A stretch of DNA of 64,000 nt from Pyronema omphalodes. Lineage: Eukaryota; Ascomycota; Pezizomycetes; Pezizales; Pyronemataceae. The first letter of the stretch is position 1. Every line of letters starts with the position of its first letter. The notes beneath the pieces were generated by a model, which was not told the origin of the DNA, made no database searches, and saw only the letters and a program-made list of their open reading frames with translations. The position numbers were made by a program, and so were the translations under genes. Location: assembly GCA_024516155.1 (NCBI GenBank), contig JAJJXM010000001.1, positions 930,001 to 994,000 of the forward strand. Direction: 5' to 3'. This document shows, piece by piece, positions 1-9,522 of this stretch.

Positions 1-285
1 GCCTCACGACACCAGATAATTCCAGGCCTTAAAACGGAGATTCCTTTATATCTATTCACCAAACCAAACCTATCGTACAATATCCACCCCCCCCCCCCCC
101 CCAAATCTATAATACAACCACCATTCCACTCACGCAACCAATGATATATCCTACAAAACAACCCCCCCCCCCCCCCCCCAAAATCTATAATACAACCACC
201 ATTCCACTCACGCAACCAATGATATATCCTACAAAACAACCCCCCCCCCCCCCTTTCATCTATCTCCTCTCAATTCCCCACGGCA
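1..285. repeat. 78-bp tandem duplication with poly(C) tracts
   Basis: A unit containing 'aatctataatacaaccacca' occurs at about 103 and again at about 181, giving a 78-bp period, and each copy is bordered by a run of roughly 14-19 C. A third C run closes the block at about 240-253. It lies just 3' of PET117. Open frames through it (for example 141-335) are only proline codons from the C runs and are not a gene. Confidence 0.85.
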
Positions 286-770
286 CTATTTCTCCCCCTC
301 CAAAGAAGCTCTATGATCCCCTTCATGATGCGTAGCCTTAACATGTTGATCCTTCATATACTCCTTCTGTAACGCAGCTTGAAGATCGAAATCGGCTTGT
401 CGCTCCCGCTTTACACGGGTTCGCTCTTCGTCTCGGATTACGCCTGCGTGCATGGACTGTTTTTGTTGAGGGGTTTGGTTAGCTTTTGTTTCTTATTATC
501 TTGGGGTTTATCTTCCTCTCTGAGAAACGACAGTTAATGCCAGTTAATGCCAGTGCGAGGTTTTTGCTGCAGGACACGAAGGATAGGAAAAGAAAGGACA
601 GCAAGATAAGCAGGGCAAGCAGGGTAAAATACATCGCAACTCCGCGGAACCAAAGAAAAGGAAGTGAAACATACAGCGCGCTCCTCCTGCTGAAGGTAAT
701 GAACCCCGGCAATCACGAGACCCGAGAATATCGTCGTGCCGAGGAGGGTGAGTTTTGCGGGGCGGGACAT
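286..770 (-). CDS. PET117: Cytochrome c oxidase assembly protein PET117
   Basis: Small mitochondrial inner-membrane factor needed for cytochrome oxidase assembly; in yeast it stabilises the haem a synthase Cox15. Two exons on the minus strand, 675-770 and 286-456, are joined across a 218-bp intron (donor GTATGT, acceptor AACAG, branch GCTAAC). The spliced product is 88 residues, normal for the family. Residues 1-32 begin MSRPAKLTLLGTT and include the single hydrophobic segment (about 7-25). The second exon gives the family signature MHAGVIRDEERTR followed by a charged helix (DFDLQAALQKEYMKDQ). The unspliced first exon would read into nonsense, which supports the intron. COX10, which acts in the same haem a pathway, lies 53 kb away. 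Identity rests on recognised motifs in both exons. Confidence 0.9.
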
Positions 771-1289
771 GGTGCGTTTATGCTTTGTGGTTTGTGGTGC
801 GGCTACGCGTGGTGGTTGGATGGTGTCATAGTTGTGTTTAGTGGTGGGGTGGGGTGCATGGTGGGGCGCGTTTAGCGTGTTGTGCGGGTGTGAGTGATGG
901 GTGGGTGATTGAGGATGTGTTGAAGGTATTCTTTTGCTGTTGCTTAGGAGAATTATGGGTGCAATGAAATAGATGAATAGCTAACTTCTCATAGAGCTCC
1001 TCCATGACATGAAGGGGCTAATTATTTCGGGTCGGTACAGAAGGATATTTCATTTCTATTCCCGAGCAGAGCTTATCCATTCCATCTCAGATTCTCAACC
1101 CAGATTCATCACTCGTAAATGCGAGTCTGCAAGTCCTCACAGCCAATATTATAACCCCACTCCGCTATCAGCCACCACCAACAAGCCTACATTAAATAAC
1201 TACGCAATAATAACACCAACGCCAAAAATCCAATAAAAAAAATAAGAAAAAAGAAAATCCTTAGTCAAGCAAGTACTGTAACTCATAAT
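771..1289. other. Intergenic, PET117 promoter and SPT8 3' flank
   Basis: About 0.5 kb between two minus-strand genes. It is G-rich at 780-920 and A/T-rich towards 1290. No coding potential or structured RNA was recognised. Confidence 0.6.
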
Positions 1290-3369
1290 TCACCAAGTGA
1301 TTTCATATCCCAGCAATACTTCCGTATTTGCTCCTTCCCATCCTCTGTTTCCTGCTGTGGATATGAGGTATTGGCATGTTCTATCCACATCTATTTTCAG
1401 AGTTAGCATAAGTATACGCTATTCATATCGCAAAGAGAACTTTCTGTTCAAGCAGCGAATAACCGAAGAAGAAAAAAAAAAACTTACATAAATGCGAAAC
1501 CACACCTCCATGATGTCCAGGGATAATCAAAAATGGCACAGTCGGGCCACCTCTTCTTTCCTGATGCTTCAAATCGTACAATCTTAAATTATCATAACTG
1601 GCACAAATCAAATGTCTCCCATTTGGCATTGCAGTTAAACTCGTTACTGATCCTGACCCAAGAGGAAACTTTAGCTGTCTAGTCGGTTCTGTGAGACCTT
1701 TGTGGATGCTGTATTCATCCACGGTTCCGTTACGTCGACCGGCATATAAGTAGTTGCCGTCTGTGGACCAGCAGGCGGACATACACCATGGTGGAACACC
1801 CTTTGATGGCTGTGAGACGGCTATAGGCGGTGCACATCGTCGGTCCCATAATCGTAAGGTTCCATCCATAGAGGATGCAAGGAAGGTATTTTGGTCCGTA
1901 GTTGGACCAGGGGGAAGAGGAGGCGGAGCAGCTCCATTGGAAGCGGGTTGTGGAGTAGGATCCCGAGGAGGGGGAACATCGGTCATAGGTGCATCGACTG
2001 GTTCATGGTCTGGAGCAGGCCCATCGAGGCCATTTACTATAGCAGCATTCATCTCGTCTCCCTCAGCGCCTAGAACTATATCATCGTCTTCACCGAATAG
2101 GGATCCGAAAGACCTGGTACTCTCCGCGGGTGATCCAGGTGCGTCGGGTTCCGCTGAATCGGCAGGGGCGCCGTTGGTAGATGCGCCAGCTCCGTTAGGG
2201 AGGTCAGAGGAGTACGTGCTCCTAGAAACGCCATTCATCAGAGGCTCCCGGCGGATTTCTTCCCATGGTACAGCAGCTGTATGCGAGCGGAACTCAACAG
2301 CGGAAATCTGACCCGCTGAACCGGTAAATTCGCGAACTACTTGTCCGGTATTGAGGTCCCAATCGTATACGTTTTTGTCCCAGGAACCAGAGAGAACGCT
2401 ACGCTCGTCGGCTGCGAGTGTGAGAACGGAGACTGCGGAGGTATGTTTACGGAGTGTGTGAATTATTTTGCCTTCATCATGGCGGACGGACTGGATATTA
2501 ATGCCGCCGCTCTGTCAAGGTTAGATAAAGGTAATTTTAGAAGAATTTGGTCAACGTACTTCTAGACCACTGAGGAGCCATAAGCTCTGATTCTGAACTG
2601 CCAAGGAGTATACCGGACTTAGCTTAAGGTCATCTGTGGTATCTGGAACGTGTAGTAGAGAGCTCTTAGTGGATGTTGCGGGCTCTTCGTTTTCCCAATA
2701 TGAAAGAAGAATTCCGGCTCGCGTTACGCTGTCGACGAATGGATGCCTTTGAGCTACCGTCAACGGCACTCTCCCATTCATGCTCCCGAACCAGTCGAAT
2801 CTTCTTATGTAGCCGTCACTACCACCGGTAAAGATCCACCGCATACAGGGAGTTGCGCAGAATGCATTGATGCTCGTTGACTGTGGTGCGGCGACATAGG
2901 GAACTATGTCATATGTTGATGTTGTATCTGCGCCTGCTCGTAGTAACGGGGGAGCGCGAGTGGGCGCCTGTGTTGCTGACCGTGATCTTGGAGCTTGTTG
3001 GGCATCTATTAGAGGTTTAGAATGGCGCGCCGGGGGTGCGACGGAGGTAGCACTGTCTACCGACCTTCGTCCTGATCCCCCTCTGCCTCGTCTGGTTCGT
3101 CATTCTGCTCCTCGTCATCGTTATCGTTGTCATCCTCGTCGTCCTCCTTATCGGGCTCGTCTTCTTCTTCATCGTCCTGGTCCTGGTCCACGTCTTCCAT
3201 GATCTCGTCCTCATCATTGTCCGAAGCCCCACCTGTAAAAAGTTAATATATCGTCAGTAAAGGTTCTAGCGCGCTAACAATTGTAGCGATGAAGTCAAAG
3301 CATAATAGATGAAAATATTGTCATACCATTTGCTGGGTCCCGCTCGTCATCTGATCCAAAGGAGTCCAT
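1290..3369 (-). CDS. SPT8: SAGA complex subunit Spt8 (WD40)
   Basis: WD40 protein of the SAGA transcription coactivator; in yeast it contacts TBP. Five minus-strand exons: 3327-3369, 3065-3232, 2560-3005, 1488-2511, 1290-1390. They sum to 594 codons (593 aa). The start MDSFGSDDERDPAN opens an Asp/Glu-rich tail (residues about 15-70). Then comes a linker with TYDIVPYVAAPQSTSINA, typical of fungal Spt8, then repeats beginning MRWIFTGGSDGYIRRFDW at residue about 125. A low-complexity Pro/Ala insert (around MNGVSRSTYSSD to PPPLPPGP) precedes the later repeats. The C-terminus TAGNRGWEG...VLLGYEITW is diagnostic. Introns are 94, 59, 48 and 97 bp. The 59-bp intron at 3006-3064 has a weak donor (GTCGGT), but it restores the frame between the acidic and WD parts. 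A divergent helicase gene starts about 1.1 kb upstream. Confidence 0.92.
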
Positions 3370-4436
3370 AGGACCTTAAATCCAAAGGCGCGCGATAAAG
3401 CTGGTAGTGGAGCTCGAGTAATTGGTGCGCGGGCTTCGAAGAGTGTGAAATTTGGAGGCAGATGAAGCGCAAAATTCTCGAATACGCTGGTATATTCCGG
3501 ATAATTTCTGACTGGGTTTGTTCGTCGGGAATTCAAAATTCGTGGTGTCGGATCGTACTTCGTGTTGGTGAACTTGGGAATATATAGCGCCGGATAGCTA
3601 TTAAGTGAAGGTGAGTGTGGATGACATTGTATCAGATAATAAGTGGCTCCGTCTTATCAGATGGTTGTTCCATTATCGGATAACAAAGGACTTCATCTTA
3701 TCAGATTGCTGTTCCATTATCGGATCATGAATGGCTACATCTTATCAGATTTGTTATGCATTATCAGATCATTTGGAATCCTCCACTCTATGTAGAGTGT
3801 GGCCGTATGCAACCGTAGCTCCCAGAAGCTCCGACTTGACCACCGTTCCAGTCTTTCTTTATATTGAAATGGTTCGAATGTTTCCTTGTTATATACAGTA
3901 CTGCAAAACACAAACTTGCACGCCGTGATCGAAGATGCAGGTAACAAACAAACTTGGCCTTCTTTGGAGCTTTTTAAATTCATGGATCTCCGCTGGCTAT
4001 ATAACTTCCAGCCTAACTGGAGCTCAGCGAGCTTGTCTTTGGTGCCCCACCACACCAATGGAAGCTGGATGAGCTCCAGACTATTTATACATTTGTAAAA
4101 ATTACAGCCACTGCTTTACGCGTGCGGGACGACGCGTCTACGTGCGGGTCAAGTGGAACAACGTTGCAATATATCATTCGTTTCCATGCAGAACATGTTT
4201 GCATAAATATTTGCACTCGAACAAAGATAACGTGATTGTCCACCAACCTTCGTTCGACTACTTTACCGCCGCTTCCCCTCCTCCACCCCTCCATTCCCTG
4301 GCTATTCCTACCACTCCGAACAGAGTCCATTTCATCACCCAACCCCACTCTCTTTCCGCCGGTTTCCACCTCTCCCATCTTCACTAGCCTAACGGGACAT
4401 TGTTTGCTTCAACCCTCGCTAACAACAACGCAAGCT
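3370..4436. promoter_or_regulatory. Divergent promoter region SPT8 / helicase
   Basis: A 1.07-kb bidirectional upstream region. It contains the 44-bp TTATC/GATA repeat array annotated separately. The remaining open frames are short and do not resemble proteins. The part next to 4437 is pyrimidine-rich, as is common before fungal start codons. Confidence 0.55.
3627..3776. repeat. 44-bp tandem repeat rich in TTATC (GATA) sites
   Basis: The core 'cttatcagat' recurs at 3653, 3697 and 3741, exactly 44 bp apart. A second core 'attatcgga(t)' lies 19 bp after each, and a half copy sits at about 3629. Each unit therefore carries two TTATC boxes, the reverse complement of the GATAA core bound by fungal GATA zinc-finger regulators. 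It sits between the divergent SPT8 and helicase genes. Confidence 0.8.
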
Positions 4437-7400
4437 ATGGCTGAGGAATTGGGCTCCAACCAAGCGGAAGCCTCGGAGGGTGATGGGTGGTTCACCAGTG
4501 CGGACTCCGAGTACGTTTGGGAAATGCCAGATGAAGATGTCACGACTGCTAAGGACAGCGCGTCAGCTACTGAAGGCGATGGATTCCAGCCCCAAGGAAA
4601 ACGTCTCCGAAGAAAGGATGTTCGCCAACACAAAGCATCAAAAAAATCAACGAGACAACATGGGTCCATTGAAGTATCCCGCGATGTACCCGAGGAAAAT
4701 TATTTTAAGGAGAAATTTTCACAGCGTGGTGACAAACGGAAATCCAGAAAGGCCGAATGGAAGTCGGAGCTGGACGAGATGGCGGAGCTTCGTCAACGAT
4801 TGCGGAAACTTGGTGGTAGGACTGGATTTGGCAGTGATACGTCGAAACAACTGATAGTACCGAGCAACCCTCTTGTAGAGAAGTATGTCTCATTCGTTAG
4901 CGTCTATATGCGCTACGCCATTTTTGCTTTCATTTTGACTTACATATGTGGGCGGGACTGACTTTGCAATTTAGGTATGAGCAGGAGACAACCGACCATT
5001 ACAGCGAAGAATGGCGAAGAATACCCCTAATACCCACCGCCGAAGAATTAGAGCGGGATGATGTAGAGATTCCTGTAAATACCGTCGATGGTCCCTGGGA
5101 AAGTGTGGAAGAATACTTAAGCACGCACTATGAGTTGATTCGCGAGGATGTTACCGCCGGCCTTCGAGACGCAGTCATAAACATCCGCCAAAATCCTCTA
5201 TTAGACGATAATCATTCAATGGCCATCTACGAAAATGTTTGTTTCCTCTGAGATGAAGCCACTACCTTTGTTGGAATTTAACGACTAATGGATTTATAGG
5301 TTATGATCAAAGGCCTCACTTTTAACTTGGTCATGGGCGTCGCCGTTAAAGTGTCGTTTTCGCTAAATAGGGCCGGGAAAAAAGTCAATTGGAAGGGCTC
5401 CAAGCGTCTTGTTGCTGGAACCCTTGTTTGCATATCGCAAGATAATTTTCAAACATTCAAAGTCGCCACGGTCGCCGCAAGACCTATGTCTGGACTTGAG
5501 GTTGACCCCCCAGAAGTGGATCTACTTTTTAATCCAGACGAAATCGAAATCGATGTTAACAAGCCGTTTCTCATGGTTGAATCAAGAAGTGGATATTTTG
5601 AAGCATTCAAATGGGTGCTTCGGGCTATGCAACGAATGTCGGAAAAAACAATGGCTCTCCAGAACCACATTGTTGGTTTAGACAAAGATGTCGGGCCTCC
5701 CCAGTACGTGGTGGAAAATCCCATGTATAATCTCGAATCTGTCTTCCCGGATTCTAACCAAGACATTGTTAAAGAGATGAATATTCTCGAAACATGGCCA
5801 CCTGAACTCCAGAATACTATGGATGAAGCCCAGACTGAAGCACTTCGAACTATCTTGACGAAACGACTTGCCGTAATTCAAGGTCCCCCTGGAACCGGAA
5901 AGACGTACACCTCCGTCATGGCTCTGCACGCCCTTCTACAGAATATGTCAGAGGACGATCCACCCATTATCGTTGCATGTCAAACCAATCATGCCCTGGA
6001 CCAACTGTTGAAACATGTATACGAATTTGAGCAGGATATTATCCGCCTCGGAGGACGCACCAAGGAGACTGGTCCTATTAAGGAGCGCACATTGTTCAAT
6101 GTTCGAAAACTTGCAAGTAATATAACAATTCAGGGCGGTGGTAATCCTGGATTCTTCTCAAGACAGATGGATACGGTCCGTCAACAAATGGTCGAATTGC
6201 TGCAACCACTACTTCCGGATTTTTTCTCTCCTGAGACTCTTTTTGAATACGGTCAAATCAACGCAAAACAAAAAAAGAGTTTGGTGGAGGGTGTAAATGA
6301 TTGGGTGACGGCGCGCGATGACAACAAGCCCAGTTCCGTCATGGCATTATGGCTTCGTGACAGCATAGTCCCTGTACAGAGGGATGAGAATATTTATAGC
6401 AATATGGAGGAGGCCGAAGCTAACTACGAAGCGCTTCTAGATCAGGAGGCTGAATACCAGAGCGGTCCTGGAAACGTTGACGAATTCAAAGAAGAGCTCC
6501 AGGGATTTTGGCAATCGATAAATCACCAGTTTACTGTGAGGCCGGAAGAGGAGGATAGTGTTGGAATCGATAAGGCGATGAATACAACTAACATGTGGAG
6601 AATTCCGGCTGGTTTACGTGCTGCGGTTTACGAGAGGTGGGCTAGAGAGGTCACACGAAGAATTCGCGAGAAGATAATTGTTCTGAACAAAGATTTTTCA
6701 AAGCTTTCGAAACAACTCAAAATCGCCAGGATGCAAAAAGACGCCTTCCTGATATCCCAGTCCAAGCTAGTTGGCATGACGACCACTGGACTGAGCAAGT
6801 ACCGCTCCTTAATTGCTGCTTGCAAGCCTAAGGTGATCCTGATTGAAGAGGCAGCAGAGGTTTTGGAGGCGCCAGTCCTTGTTGGTTGTTTACCCGATAT
6901 TCAGCAAATGATTCTTGTTGGAGATCATCAGCAGTTGAAAGGAAAATGTAATGTCAAGGACCTAGAAGGCGAACCTTATTTCCTGGATACATCTTTATTT
7001 GAAAGATTGGTTGAAAATGACATGCCATATGTAACGCTCAGAACTCAGAGACGTAAGTACATCATCCTACATGATACAGAATTCTTGGCTTGATTGTTTA
7101 TATCTGACAAAACTCCCCAGGAATGAGGCCTGAAATCCGCGAGGTTCTTTATCCTATTTATCACGATGTGTTGATTGATCACGACTCGGTTGCAGCACGC
7201 GAAGATATCCAAGGAATGGGTGGCGTTAACGTCTTCTGGCACTGCCACAATCGAGACGAAAGTTCCACGGCGGATTCGCCCTCAAAAAGAAACGTTTTTG
7301 AGGCCGGCATGATTGCTGGATTCGTCAATTACCTTGTCCTCAACGGCGTTGCGCCTCATAAGATCACCATCCTTACTTTTTACACGGGGCAACAAGCAGA

Positions 7401-8133
7401 AATCTTCATTCATCTACGAGGCTACGACTCACTAAAACCACATCTTAGAACGATCAAAATTGTGACAGTCGATTCCTATCAAGGTGAACAGAACGATATT
7501 ATTATTCTCTCGCTAGTCCGATCCAACAGCGAGCAGAAAATAGGTTTCTTGGAGAATGAGAACCGTGTCTGTGTTGCCCTCTCCCGTGCAGAGCGTGGTT
7601 TTTACATCTTCGGAGACATCGCCCTTCTCAGCAGACAAAGTGTTATCTGGTGGGAGATTGGCAAGATCTTTAATACACCCCCATCTCGAGTGGGATACAA
7701 ACTACCGATAACATGTCAAAAGCATAACACACGAACCATGATTGAAGATTACGCGGAATGGAATGATATAGACGGTGGCTGTAAGTTGCCTTGTGGGGAG
7801 ATAAGGGAAGATTGTGGTCACAAATGCGTTCTCAGATGCCACCCACTTTCTCACGACAAGTATCCATGTGCAGAGCCATGCTCGGAGAAAATTCCTATTT
7901 GTGGTCATACCTGTACAGAGAACTGTGGGCAAGCCTGCCGTTGTGCAAGTTGTGGCCATTGGGCCGACCCGCCAGAGGAAGAGGTTGAGGAGGATGATGA
8001 TGAAGAAGAAGAAGAGCAGATAAAGGTGAAAGAAGTCATCAGTCAAAATCTTGGCTTCGGTGGTATCAGGAAACCTGTCGAAAAGGGGCGGAGGAAGAAG
8101 ACTGGCAAATATGCCAATGCAGCGCGCGGTTAG
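4437..8133 (+). CDS. ZNFX1/Hrr1-type SF1 helicase with NFX1 zinc finger
   Basis: UPF1-like superfamily 1 helicase of the ZNFX1 family, whose fungal members (S. pombe Hrr1, Neurospora SAD-3) act in RNAi heterochromatin or meiotic silencing. Exons 4437-4882, 4975-5236, 5300-7052 and 7121-8133 give 1157 aa; introns are 92, 63 and 68 bp. Motifs: Walker A GPPGTGKT (residue about 431), Walker B-like EEAAE (about 752), GDHQQL (about 776), VDSYQGEQND (about 935), VALSRAERG shortly after. A Cys/His-rich NFX1-type region spans about 1041-1097 (CGHKCVLRCH, CGHTCTENCG). An acidic run and a basic tail follow. The zinc array is short compared with animal ZNFX1. The start MAEELGSNQ at 4437 was preferred to an in-frame upstream ATG at 4236 because the added residues look like untranslated leader. 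The family call is firm; the role in silencing is inferred. Confidence 0.88.
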
Positions 8134-8588
8134 ATACCGTATTATTTTTTCCTTTGCTCTTGACTTTCCGTCTACTTTGGTGTGATTTGAGGTGATAATT
8201 TTCATTTTCATGTTTCCCTAAGCATGGGTGTGTCTGTTTTTGTGAAGGTTTGCTGCATTGAATGTTTTGCCTCCTTTATATTTCCTGGTGCCATTTTTTC
8301 TTTAACTTTCATGCATTAATTTGTCGGTGTAAAACTTTTTGAGGAACTCACAATGTAATGTGATTGCCCCATATGGTATACAGTACCAAGTGTTTATTAA
8401 AAATTATCAAGTTTGTCTTTTTTTACCATGGTCCGTAGTCCCGGGAGGTTGAAATCATTGTCAGCCACGCAGCTCACGGCACTCTATGCGTTCCCACCTA
8501 GCTCGTATGCCCATAACTTAAACGCGCCAACCTTTCGCGTCTTCGATCTATCACCCCACCACATACCACCGCGTCAAACTGCTGCAAC
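8134..8588. other. Intergenic helicase-POP5
   Basis: AT-rich 3' flank of the helicase followed by the POP5 upstream region. The ATG at 8413 opens only a shadow frame. Nothing else seen. Confidence 0.6.
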
Positions 8589-9155
8589 ATGGTCCGCTAC
8601 AAAGCTCGCTACCTCCTCTTTAACGTCCTATACCCTACATCAGCACCAGATTCTATAAATCCAGCCCACATTGATTTCCTGGCGCCTTCAGACTCCTCCG
8701 TCACCCCCGGCGAGCTCGCTACCCTTATTCGTGAGGGCCTTTCACACAACTTTGGAGACTGGGGTGCTGGAATTGCTGGAAATATATCGGGTATGGTGTT
8801 ATACCTTACGTTATCTTTTTTCTTTGCCTAGAACTATGATGTGATGTCTATGTTGCTTTCAATCGCTGACTAGTGTACCTGTATGTCATCTACAGTAAAA
8901 TATTTCTCTCCTGCTACATCCACGGGGATCGTCCGCGTCTCGAGAGAACAGTACAGATTGGTCTGGGCTGTGCTATCGTATATTAGGGAAATTAAGGGAA
9001 GGCCTTGCACTATAAGAGTTGTCCATGTCTCGGGAACTATTAAAAAGGCGGAGATTGTTGCGGTGAAGAGAGCGAAGCTGGATATGCATCTGGTTGCGGA
9101 GGATCAGAAGAGTTTGGAGGAAGAGATAATGATGATTAGTGATGATGAGGAATAA
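8589..9155 (+). CDS. POP5: RNase P/MRP protein subunit Pop5
   Basis: Conserved protein of RNase P and RNase MRP, nuclear enzymes that trim tRNA 5' ends and process pre-rRNA. Exons 8589-8790 and 8896-9155 are joined across a 105-bp intron (donor GTATGG, acceptor CTACAG), giving 153 aa. The start MVRYKARYLLFNVLYP is the family N-terminus. Across the junction the protein reads GAGIAGNISVKYFSP, then STGIVRVSREQYRLVWAVLS, matching the Pop5 core. VHVSGTIKKAEI is the conserved C-terminal strand, followed by an acidic tail. An earlier acceptor at about 8878 was rejected because it breaks the conserved SVKYFSP run. Upstream is the helicase gene and downstream the mitochondrial isoleucyl-tRNA synthetase, both on the same strand with separate promoters. 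Confidence 0.92.
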
Positions 9156-9522
9156 GGGGGTTAAGTGTGGAAAGAAGAAAAGGGAAGGGAGCAAAAGGGC
9201 GTTTATCTGATTTTATTGAAGTTTAATTCTTTTTGGAGTTTTCGGATTTTAAAAATGGAAGTGTTTTCGATGTACTATTTAACCCTATTTCCATGTCTAA
9301 TATGAAGATTTAAATAATCTAACGCAAAAAATCTTGGAGGATAAAGTGCTTAAACTAATACATAAAACAGAAGATTTGAAGAACATTTTTTTAAAAAAAA
9401 TCATGACTTCATACCGCAGCTCCTTCACCACCGGCTCCCCGAACCGCGACTAGCCCTACCGCGGCAACCTCCGTCGCCGATAGCTCCTCCGTCCTCACTC
9501 CCGTCCACCCCACCAATCCTCA
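9156..9522. other. Intergenic POP5-ISM1
   Basis: AT-rich stretch with poly(T)/(A) near 9388, then a C-rich leader just before the ISM1 start. No gene seen. Confidence 0.6.

Noticed and set aside
1754..2311. Plus-strand 185-codon frame
   Set aside because: Antisense shadow of SPT8 exon 4, with Gly/Ser-rich composition arising from the opposite strand.
4236..4436. Upstream in-frame ATG of the helicase
   Set aside because: The extra 67 residues are Ser/Pro/Leu-rich leader-like sequence; the ATG at 4437 starts a typical protein.
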